Part shown: piece by piece, positions 57,622-64,000 of the stretch
How positions within the stretch are numbered: the stretch's first letter is position 1
How the letters are laid out: each line of letters starts with the position of its first letter
Assembly: GCA_902478785.1 (NCBI GenBank)
Contig: CABSMJ010000004.1
Span: 62,001 to 126,000 of the forward strand
Reading direction: 5' to 3'
Length of the DNA: 64,000 bases
Source of the DNA: an uncultured Oscillospiraceae bacterium
GTDB lineage: Bacteria > Bacillota > Clostridia > Oscillospirales > Oscillospiraceae
Program-made: the position numbers and the translations under genes
Notes under the pieces: model-generated
What the model was told of the DNA's origin: nothing
Database searches by the model: none
The model's input: the letters and a program-made list of their open reading frames with translations, nothing else

Positions 57622-60600
57622 TTAGTCCTGATACATAGCCTTGAGCTTGAGCAGGTGCTCGTAGCGCTCCTTGGCAGCCTGCTCGCTGCGGGCGAACAGC
57701 TCGCCGGCGCGCTCGGGGAACTCGCGGGTCAGACGGCTGTAACGGGCCTCGTTCATCAGGAACTCCTGATAGCCGCCAGCGGGCTCCTTGGAATCCAGAG
57801 TGAACTTGGCACCCTCGGCAGCGGGGTTGAACCGGAACAGGTTCCAGTAACCGCACTCCACGGCCTTCTTCATTTCCTTCTGGCAGTTCATCATGCCGCC
57901 CTTGATGGAGTGCATCTCGCAGGGAGCATAGCCGATGACCAGGGAAGGACCATGATAGGCCTCAGCCTCGGTGATGGCCTTGATGGTCTGAGCGGGATTG
58001 GCGCCCATAGCCACCTGAGCCACATACACGTAGCCGTAGCTCATGGCGATCTCCGCCAGGCTCTTCTTCTTGACTTCCTTACCGGCAGCGGCGAACTGAG
58101 CCACCTGGCCGATGTTGGAGGCCTTGGAGGCCTGGCCGCCGGTGTTGGAGTAGACCTCGGTATCGAAGACGAAGACGTTCACATCGTTGCCGGAGGCCAG
58201 GACGTGGTCCACGCCGCCGAAGCCGATGTCGTAAGCCCAGCCGTCGCCGCCGAAGATCCAGATGGACTTCTTGGCCAGGTATTCCTTCTCGTCCAGAACA
58301 GCCTTGCACTTGTCGCAGCCGGCGGCAGCGCCCTTCTCCAGCTGGGCAACCAGGGCCAAAGTGGCGGAGGCGTTGGCCTTGCCGTCGTCCTTGGTGTCCA
58401 TGAAGGCCTGGATAGCGGCCTTGGTCTCGGCGGGAGTCTGGTCGGAAGCGGCCATCTCGGTCAGCTTGCCGATCAGGCTGCTGCGGATGGCGTTCTGGCC
58501 CAGCAGCATGCCCAGACCGTGCTCAGCGTTGTCCTCGAACAGGGAGTTGGACCAAGCGGGACCGTGACCGTCCTTGTTGGTGCAGTAGGGGGAAGTGGCA
58601 GCCGGACCGCCCCAGATGGAGGAGCAGCCGGTGGCGTTGGAGATGTACATATGATCGCCGAACAGCTGGGTGATCAGGCGGGCATAGCTGGTCTCGGCGC
58701 AGCCGGCGCAGGAACCGGAGAACTCCAGCATGGGCTGCTTGAACTGGCTGCCCTTGACGGTCTCGTCCTGCATGTCCTTCTTCTCGGAGACCTTGGAGAC
58801 GCAGTAGCTCCAGACCTCCTGCTGAGCAGCTTCCTGCTCCTGAGGCACCATGGTCAGAGCGCCGGCGGGGCACTGGCCCACGCACACGCCGCAGCCCATG
58901 CAGTCCAGAGGAGACACAGCCATGGTGTACTTGTACACGCCCTTGCCCTTGCCGGCCTTGATGTCCACGATCTTGGCGCTCGCGGGGGCAGCAGCGGCCT
59001 CGGCCTCGGTGAGAGCGTAGGGACGGATGGTGGCGTGGGGGCAGACATAGGCGCACTGGTTGCACTGGATGCACTTGGTGGAATCCCAGGTGGGGACAGA
59101 CACGGCTACGCCGCGCTTCTCATAGGCGCTGGCGCCCAGCTCGAACTGGCCGTCCACGTGAGGCACAAAGGCGGACACGGGCAGGGAGTCGCCGTCCATC
59201 TTGGACACGGGCTCCAGGATCTCCTGGACCATCTTGACCAGCTCGGGCTTGCCCTCCAGCTTGACGTCCTTGGACTCGTCCTGAGTGTTGGCCCACTCGG
59301 CGGGCACGTCGAACTTCTTGAAGGCGGTGGCGCCCATGTCGATGGCCTTGTGGTTCATATCCACCACGTCCTGGCCCTTCTTCAGGTAGGAGTGGGTGGC
59401 GGCGTCCTTCATGTACTGGATGGCGTCTGCCTCAGGCAGGACCTTGGCCAGAGCGAAGAAGGCGGACTGCAGGATGGTGTTGGTGCGCTTGCCCATACCG
59501 ATCTTGGCAGCCAGGTCGATGGCGTCGATGGTGTAGACCTGGATGTTGTTCTGAGCGATGTAGCGCTTGGAAGCGGCATCCAGCTTCTCGCTGAGCTCCT
59601 TGTCATCCCACTGGCAGTTGATCAGGAAGGTGCCGCCGGGCTTGACGTCGCGGACGATGGGGAAGCCCTTGGCGATGTAGGCGGGCACGTGGCAGGCCAC
59701 GAAGTCGGCCTTGTTGATGTAGTAAGAAGACTTGATGGGCTTGTCGCCGAAGCGCAGGTGGCTGACGGTCACGCCGCCGGTCTTCTTGGAGTCATACTGG
59801 AAGTAAGCCTGAACATACTTGTCGGTATGGTCGCCGATGATCTTGATGGAGTTCTTGTTGGCGCCAACGGTACCGTCGCCGCCCAGACCCCAGAACTTGC
59901 ACTCGATGGTGCCCTCGGCAGCCACGCCGGGAGCGGGCTTCTCATCCAGGCTGAGGTGAGTGACATCATCCACGATGCCGATGGTGAACTGACGCTTCAT
60001 CTCGGCCTTGGTCAGCTCGTCATAGACAGCGAACACGGAGGCAGGAGGAGTATCCTTGCTGCCCAGACCGTAACGGCCGCCGATGACAGCGATGTCGGTC
60101 TTGCCGGCGTTGGCCAGAGCGGTGACCACGTCCATGTACAGAGGCTCGCCCTGTGCGCCGGGCTCCTTGGTCCGGTCCAGAACGGCGATCTTCTTGCAGG
60201 TGGCGGGGATGGCGGCCAGCAGCTTGTCCGCACGGAAAGGACGATACAGGTGAACCTTCACCATACCGACCTTCTCGCCGTGAGCGGTCATGTAGTCGAT
60301 GACCTCCTCGGCCACGTTGCAGATGGAGCCCATGGCGATGATCACGCGGTCAGCATCGGGAGCACCATAGTAGTTGAAGAGCTGATAGTTGGTGCCCAGC
60401 TTCTCGTTGATCTTGCCCATGTACTTCTCCACCACATCGGGCAGAGCATCGTAGTAGGGGTTGCAGGCCTCACGATGCTGGAAGAAGATATCGCCGTTCT
60501 CGTGAGAGCCGCGCATGTTGGGGCGCTCGGGGTTCAGGGCGTGCTTGCGGAACGCGGCAACGGCGTCCATGTCGCACATTTCCTTCAGATCGTCATAGTC

Positions 60601-61158
60601 CCACACGGCAACCTTCTGGATCTCGTGAGAGGTCCGGAAACCGTCGAAGAAGTTGATGAAGGGAACGCGGCCCTCGATGGCGGCCAGATGGGCCACGGGA
60701 GCCAGGTCCATGATCTCCTGGGGATCGTTCTCGCACAGCATGGCGAAGCCGGTCTGACGGCAGGCCATGACGTCGGAATGGTCACCGAAGATGTTCAGAG
60801 CGTGGGTGGACACGGTCCGGGCGGACACGTGGAACACGCAGGGCAGCAGCTCGCCGGCGATCTTGTACATATTGGGGATCATCAGCAGCAGGCCCTGAGA
60901 AGCGGTATAGGTGGTGGTCAGGGCACCGGCGGCCAGAGAACCGTGGACGGTACCGGAAGCACCTGCCTCAGACTGCATCTCGCACACCTTGACGGTGTTG
61001 CCGAAGATGTTCTTCTGGCCGGCAGCAGACCACTGGTCGACCAGATCGGCCATGGGAGAGGACGGGGTGATCGGATAGATACCCGCCACTTCGGTAAACG
61101 CATAGCTGACGTACGCAGCCGCGTTGTTACCGTCCATGGACTTAAATTTTCTTGCCAT
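57622..61158 (-). CDS. nifJ: Pyruvate:ferredoxin (flavodoxin) oxidoreductase, single chain
   Basis: 1178-residue complete enzyme that oxidises pyruvate with CoA to acetyl-CoA and CO2 and reduces ferredoxin. Domain order is as expected: pyrimidine-binding domain (YPITPSSPMA near the start), gamma-like domain (FWGLGGDGTVGANKNS near 420), a two-cluster ferredoxin domain (CIQCNQCAYVCP and CMGCGVCVGQCP, about 685-760) and the thiamine diphosphate domain (GGDGWAYDIGFGGVDHV near 960). AGGAGG precedes the ATG. It is monocistronic with a near-consensus promoter, consistent with a central high-flux enzyme. Confidence 0.97.
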   Translation of the reverse strand: MARKFKSMDGNNAAAYVSYAFTEVAGIYPITPSSPMADLVDQWSAAGQKNIFGNTVKVCEMQSEAGASGTVHGSLAAGALTTTYTASQGLLLMIPNMYKIAGELLPCVFHVSARTVSTHALNIFGDHSDVMACRQTGFAMLCENDPQEIMDLAPVAHLAAIEGRVPFINFFDGFRTSHEIQKVAVWDYDDLKEMCDMDAVAAFRKHALNPERPNMRGSHENGDIFFQHREACNPYYDALPDVVEKYMGKINEKLGTNYQLFNYYGAPDADRVIIAMGSICNVAEEVIDYMTAHGEKVGMVKVHLYRPFRADKLLAAIPATCKKIAVLDRTKEPGAQGEPLYMDVVTALANAGKTDIAVIGGRYGLGSKDTPPASVFAVYDELTKAEMKRQFTIGIVDDVTHLSLDEKPAPGVAAEGTIECKFWGLGGDGTVGANKNSIKIIGDHTDKYVQAYFQYDSKKTGGVTVSHLRFGDKPIKSSYYINKADFVACHVPAYIAKGFPIVRDVKPGGTFLINCQWDDKELSEKLDAASKRYIAQNNIQVYTIDAIDLAAKIGMGKRTNTILQSAFFALAKVLPEADAIQYMKDAATHSYLKKGQDVVDMNHKAIDMGATAFKKFDVPAEWANTQDESKDVKLEGKPELVKMVQEILEPVSKMDGDSLPVSAFVPHVDGQFELGASAYEKRGVAVSVPTWDSTKCIQCNQCAYVCPHATIRPYALTEAEAAAAPASAKIVDIKAGKGKGVYKYTMAVSPLDCMGCGVCVGQCPAGALTMVPQEQEAAQQEVWSYCVSKVSEKKDMQDETVKGSQFKQPMLEFSGSCAGCAETSYARLITQLFGDHMYISNATGCSSIWGGPAATSPYCTNKDGHGPAWSNSLFEDNAEHGLGMLLGQNAIRSSLIGKLTEMAASDQTPAETKAAIQAFMDTKDDGKANASATLALVAQLEKGAAAGCDKCKAVLDEKEYLAKKSIWIFGGDGWAYDIGFGGVDHVLASGNDVNVFVFDTEVYSNTGGQASKASNIGQVAQFAAAGKEVKKKSLAEIAMSYGYVYVAQVAMGANPAQTIKAITEAEAYHGPSLVIGYAPCEMHSIKGGMMNCQKEMKKAVECGYWNLFRFNPAAEGAKFTLDSKEPAGGYQEFLMNEARYSRLTREFPERAGELFARSEQAAKERYEHLLKLKAMYQD

Positions 61159-61458
61159 AAACTAACCTCCTATTTTCCTGCCGTTTCGCGAGTCGAAACA
61201 ACATGGGTTTGTATGGTAATCCTCCGCATACGGTGTCATTATAGCACCTGTTTTTTCAGATGTAAACTGTACATTGTTATGAAATCCACAATTTTATGCT
61301 ATTTTCTCAAATTTCTGCAAAAAGTCCAAATTGCCCTGTAATTTTGCACGGTTTTGCAAAAGAAATGTTTCCAATTTCCAACTTTTATGCTACACTGTTG
61401 TGGCAAGCATGCGGAACCGTCCGGTCATGGGGGTCCCCGTGAGAGGAGATGGGATTTT
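61159..61458. other. Divergent region between nifJ and comM
   Basis: Exactly 300 bases, strongly AT-rich. It holds the nifJ promoter (61238-61266, minus strand) and a weaker plus-strand candidate TTTCCA (61368-61373)/TACACT (61391-61396), spacer 17, for comM. No gene seen. Confidence 0.5.
61238..61266 (-). promoter_or_regulatory. nifJ promoter
   Basis: On the minus strand TTTACA (61261-61266) and a perfect TATAAT (61238-61243) with a 17-base spacer. Confidence 0.8.
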
Positions 61459-62976
61459 ATGGTGGTCACGGTGCGTTCTTTGGGGCTGTGTGGCATCCGC
61501 GGATACCCGGTTTCGGCGGAGTGTTTCCTCTCAGGAGGATTGCCCGCCTTTGACATTGTGGGTCTGCCCGACACCGCCGTCCGGGAGGCCCGGGAGCGGG
61601 TGCGGGCGGCGGTGAAGAACTGCGGGGCCAAGTTCCCCGTCAGCCGCATCACCGTCAACCTGGCCCCGGCAGGCCAGAAAAAGGAGGGCACGGTCTACGA
61701 CCTGCCCATCCTGGTGGGGCTGCTCTGCGCCGACGGGGCGGTGCCCCCGCCGCCTCAGGACGCGGCCTTTCTGGGGGAGCTGTCCCTCACCGGCGCCCTC
61801 CGGGGCGTCAGCGGCGTGCTGCCCATGGCCCTGGCGGCGGTGAAAAACGGCATCCGCACCCTCTTCGTCCCGGCGGCCAACGCCGCCGAGGCCACGTTGG
61901 CGGAGGGGCTGACGGTGTACCCGGTGCCCCACGTCCGGGCCCTGGTGCGCCATCTGCGGGGGGAGGAGCTGCTGACTCCCGCCCCTGTGTGGACCCCGGA
62001 GGAGGAGACGGCGGAGCTGCCGGACTTCCGGGACGTCATGGGCCAGGAGAACGTGAAGCGGGCCATGGAGGTGGCCGCCGCCGGGGGCCACAACATTCTG
62101 CTCATCGGCTCCCCGGGCTCCGGCAAGTCCATGCTGGCCCGGCGCCTGCCCTCCATCTTGCCGGACATGACCCGGGCGGAGGCCCTGGAGACCTCCGGAA
62201 TCTGGTCCGTGGCGGGCCTTACGGACCCGGACCATCCCCTTCTGACCCGCCGGCCCTTCCGCAGCCCTCACCACACCACCTCCGCCGCGGCCCTCACCGG
62301 CGGCGGACCCAACCTGCGTCCCGGGGAGATCTCTCTGGCCCACAACGGGGTGCTGTTCCTGGACGAGCTGCCGGAGTTCCACCGGGACGTGCTGGAGGCC
62401 CTGCGCCAGCCCCTGGAGGACGGCACTGTCACCGTGGCCCGGGCCGGAGGGACTCTGCATCTGCCCGCCCGGTTCCAGCTGGTGTGCGCCATGAACCCCT
62501 GCCGCTGCGGCTGGCGGGGCCACCCCTCAGGCCGGTGCCGGTGCTCGGAGCGGGAGGTGGAGCGGTACGTCCAGAAGATCTCCGGCCCGCTGCTGGACCG
62601 GATCGACCTCCATGTGGAGGTGCCCTCGGTGGAGTATGAGGCCATGCGCCGCCGGACTCCCGCCGAGTCCTCGGCGCAGATCCGCTCCCGGGTCACCGAG
62701 GCCCGGCAGCGCCAGCTCCGGCGCTTTGCGGGCACGTCCATCCCCTGCAACGCCCAGATGCCCCCGGACCGCATCGCCCGGGACTGCCGTCTCAGCGCCG
62801 CCGGGGAGGCATTGCTCAAGGGCGCCTTTGACCGCATGGGTCTCACCGCCCGGTCCCACGACCGGCTGCTGCGCCTGGCCCGGACCATCGCGGACCTGGA
62901 CGGGGCGGAGGACATCGCTCCGGAGCACCTGGCAGAGGCCATCCAGTACCGCAACACGGAGATCCTCAAGGGATGA
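61459..62976 (+). CDS. comM: YifB/ComM family Mg-chelatase-like AAA+ ATPase
   Basis: 505-residue ComM-type helicase/ATPase. The N-terminal YifB domain (SAECFLSGGLPAFDIVGLPD) is followed by the AAA+ core with Walker A GSPGSGKS and Walker B FLDELPEF, a Cys pair region CRCGWRGHPSGRCRCSE, and the C-terminal Mg-chelatase domain. ComM aids branch migration during integration of imported DNA. GAGAGGAGA precedes the ATG at 61459; earlier in-frame codons overlap the promoter. The last 14 codons occur a second time 161 bases downstream. Confidence 0.93.
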   Translation: MVVTVRSLGLCGIRGYPVSAECFLSGGLPAFDIVGLPDTAVREARERVRAAVKNCGAKFPVSRITVNLAPAGQKKEGTVYDLPILVGLLCADGAVPPPPQDAAFLGELSLTGALRGVSGVLPMALAAVKNGIRTLFVPAANAAEATLAEGLTVYPVPHVRALVRHLRGEELLTPAPVWTPEEETAELPDFRDVMGQENVKRAMEVAAAGGHNILLIGSPGSGKSMLARRLPSILPDMTRAEALETSGIWSVAGLTDPDHPLLTRRPFRSPHHTTSAAALTGGGPNLRPGEISLAHNGVLFLDELPEFHRDVLEALRQPLEDGTVTVARAGGTLHLPARFQLVCAMNPCRCGWRGHPSGRCRCSEREVERYVQKISGPLLDRIDLHVEVPSVEYEAMRRRTPAESSAQIRSRVTEARQRQLRRFAGTSIPCNAQMPPDRIARDCRLSAAGEALLKGAFDRMGLTARSHDRLLRLARTIADLDGAEDIAPEHLAEAIQYRNTEILKG

Positions 62977-62983
62977 TGGGCCC
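62932..62983 (+). repeat. comM 3' end, copy 1 of an imperfect duplication
   Basis: The last coding bases and stop of comM plus GGGCCC. 46 of 52 bases match the copy at 63093-63144; the four coding differences are all synonymous and the stop is TGA versus TAA. Confidence 0.9.
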
Positions 62984-63092
62984 CCGCTGCAAACCAGCGC
63001 AGCGTTTGCAGTGGGGAGAGGAGACGCAAGAGAGCGCGGGAAGTCTTTGCCGGCAGGCGGAGACGGAACGCAGCGGACTTTGCGTCGGCGAG
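62982..63092 (+). other. Structured insert between the two comM 3' copies
   Basis: A compact, GC-rich element. A 13-bp hairpin (62982-62994 with 63004-63016) is followed by an outer pair GACGCAA/TTGCGTC (63023-63029 and 63080-63086) enclosing an inner GTCT..GCC/GGC..AGAC hairpin (63043-63064). No coding sequence is evident. Confidence 0.55.
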
Positions 63093-63144
63093 GCAGAGGC
63101 CATCCAGTACCGGAATACCGAGATCCTTAAGGGATAACGGGCCC
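63093..63144 (+). pseudogene. Second, orphan copy of the comM 3' end
   Basis: Encodes the same last residues, AEAIQYRNTEILKG, and a TAA stop, with no start or upstream gene body. It is a fragment, not a functional gene. Its synonymous-only divergence suggests descent from another strain's intact comM by recombination. Confidence 0.75.
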
Positions 63145-63220
63145 TGCATGACGTCCCTGATGGGCGTACACATTATATATAATAGATCCATGATTTCACC
63201 AGATCGGGAGGTTTGACACC

Positions 63221-64000
63221 ATGTCAGAGATTCAGCAAACCCCAGCCATCCCCCAGGGGGAGATGCTGCTTTTGAAGCTGGGCGAGGTGGTCCTCAAGGG
63301 CCTCAACCGCCGCAGCTTTGAGGACAAGCTCATTGCCAATGTCCGCCGCCGGGTCCGCCGGTGCGGCGAGTTCCACGTCTACTCCAAGCAGAGCACCATC
63401 TATGTGGAGCCCCTGTCGGACCAGTGCGATGTGGAGGCGGCCTACGCCGCCTGCCGCCAGATCTTCGGCGTCATCGCCGTGGCCCGGGCCCTGCCCTGCG
63501 GCAAGGACAAGGAGGCCATTTTCGAGGCCGCCCGGACCTATCTCAAGGAGCCCCTCACCGCCGCCCACAGCTTCAAAGTGGAGACCAAGCGGGCGGACAA
63601 GCGCTTCCCCATGACCTCCATCCAGCTCAGCCAGTGGGTGGGCGGCGAGCTCCAGGATGCCTTCCCCCACCTGGCGGTGGATGTGCACCAGCCGGAGTTC
63701 ACCGTCTATATCGAGGTGCGGGAGAACGCGGCCTACGTCCACGCCCCCGCCGAGAGCGGCGCCGGCGGACTGCCCATCGGCATGGGCGGCAAGGCCGTGA
63801 GCCTGCTCTCCGGCGGCATCGACAGCCCCGTGTCCTCCTGGATGATGGCCAAGCGGGGGGTGCAGATGGAGATGGTCCACTTCGTCAGCCCGCCCTATAC
63901 CTCGGAGCAGGCTCTGGAGAAGGTGCTGGAGCTGGCCCGGCTGCTGACCCCCTGGACGGGACGGCTGACGGTCCACATCGTCCCCTTCACCAAGATCCAG
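63221..64000 (+). CDS. thiI: tRNA 4-thiouridine synthase ThiI (partial, runs off window)
   Basis: The first 260 codons of ThiI with no stop before the window edge. The N-terminal ferredoxin-like and THUMP domains cover about residues 15-170, then the PP-loop SLLSGGIDSPVS (about 188-199) of the adenylating domain begins. ThiI makes s4U in tRNA and, in many bacteria, supplies sulfur for the thiamine thiazole. The ATG follows GGGAGG by ten bases. Whether a C-terminal rhodanese domain with the persulfide Cys is present cannot be seen. Confidence 0.95.
   Translation, partial: MSEIQQTPAIPQGEMLLLKLGEVVLKGLNRRSFEDKLIANVRRRVRRCGEFHVYSKQSTIYVEPLSDQCDVEAAYAACRQIFGVIAVARALPCGKDKEAIFEAARTYLKEPLTAAHSFKVETKRADKRFPMTSIQLSQWVGGELQDAFPHLAVDVHQPEFTVYIEVRENAAYVHAPAESGAGGLPIGMGGKAVSLLSGGIDSPVSSWMMAKRGVQMEMVHFVSPPYTSEQALEKVLELARLLTPWTGRLTVHIVPFTKIQ

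Noticed and set aside
57595..61341. A 1248-codon open frame antisense to nifJ
   Set aside because: Shadow of the nifJ codon bias; no ribosome binding site, domain or promoter supports it.
62612..63130. Open frame overlapping the end of comM and the insert
   Set aside because: Out of frame with comM, Pro/Arg/Ser-rich and without a start signal; it only reflects GC content.

Overview
The window looks like a chromosome segment from a GC-rich, strictly anaerobic Firmicute of the gut, most like the Oscillospiraceae (Flavonifractor/Lawsonibacter/Intestinimonas type). This is an inference from gene content: pyruvate:ferredoxin oxidoreductase, a second four-subunit 2-oxoacid:ferredoxin oxidoreductase, desulfoferrodoxin, a glycyl radical enzyme, a putative ferredoxin-type thioredoxin reductase, a bilirubin reductase operon, a 2-hydroxyacyl-CoA-dehydratase-like system and MurT/GatD-like proteins. 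There are no rRNA genes, phage genes, transposases or CRISPR arrays. Genes are compact, mostly flanked by strong hairpin terminators and sigma-A type promoters (TTGACA-17-TATAAT class).

Layout. 1-3.5 kb: ABC-2 type membrane protein, membrane-anchored N-acetylmuramoyl-alanine amidase, and a divergent XRE-cupin regulator whose promoter carries a tandem 11-bp repeat. 3.7-15.2 kb: a fermentation block with an M20 amidohydrolase, a glycyl radical enzyme with an unusual active site plus its activase, then one long unit of threonine/serine ammonia-lyase, amino acid/dicarboxylate symporter, RidA and porCDAB-like 2-oxoacid oxidoreductase, closed by a strong terminator. Together the last genes read as amino acid uptake, deamination to a 2-oxoacid, enamine/imine clean-up and oxidation to acyl-CoA with reduced ferredoxin. 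15.4-17.1 kb: ArsR regulator, a thioredoxin reductase lacking the NADPH motifs, and thioredoxin. 17.1-19.7 kb: HtpG and a zinc-ribbon membrane protein.

19.7-21.85 kb (minus strand): bilQRS, i.e. MarR regulator, bilirubin reductase and flavodoxin-like partner, with two perfect 15-bp palindromes on its promoter. 21.9-24.5 kb: polar amino acid ABC transporter. 24.6-26.9 kb: Na/Pi cotransporter-PhoU fusion and tRNA-Ser(GGA). 27-31.7 kb: a small membrane protein, a phosphatase-acetyltransferase fusion, a YgiQ radical SAM protein with a basic tail, and a Ca2+/Na+ antiporter. 31.7-35.8 kb: a TPP riboswitch followed by thiW and, in the same overlapping unit, a BadF/HgdC-type ATPase and two HgdA/HgdB-like Fe-S subunits. 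This association of a thiamine-controlled leader with a 2-hydroxyacyl-CoA-dehydratase-like reductase is the most intriguing part of the window.

35.9-45.8 kb: lipoprotein, M20-type carbamoylase/hydantoinase-family amidase, a collagen-like surface protein with exact 36-bp DNA repeats, a DUF4914 protein with an HprK/PEPCK-like P-loop, the NifU-like/GGGtGRT pair, a ComFB-like protein and two membrane-bound XRE regulators. 45.9-50.95 kb (minus strand): metallophosphoesterase, mnmG, murT and a gatD-like gene that has lost its expected catalytic Cys and His. 51-56.6 kb: a MarR-ABC-FtsX exporter operon. 56.6-56.85 kb: a tiny gene or sRNA with its own promoter and terminator. 57-61.3 kb: desulfoferrodoxin and nifJ. 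61.4-64 kb: comM/yifB, a duplicated comM 3' end with only synonymous differences, and thiI running off the window.
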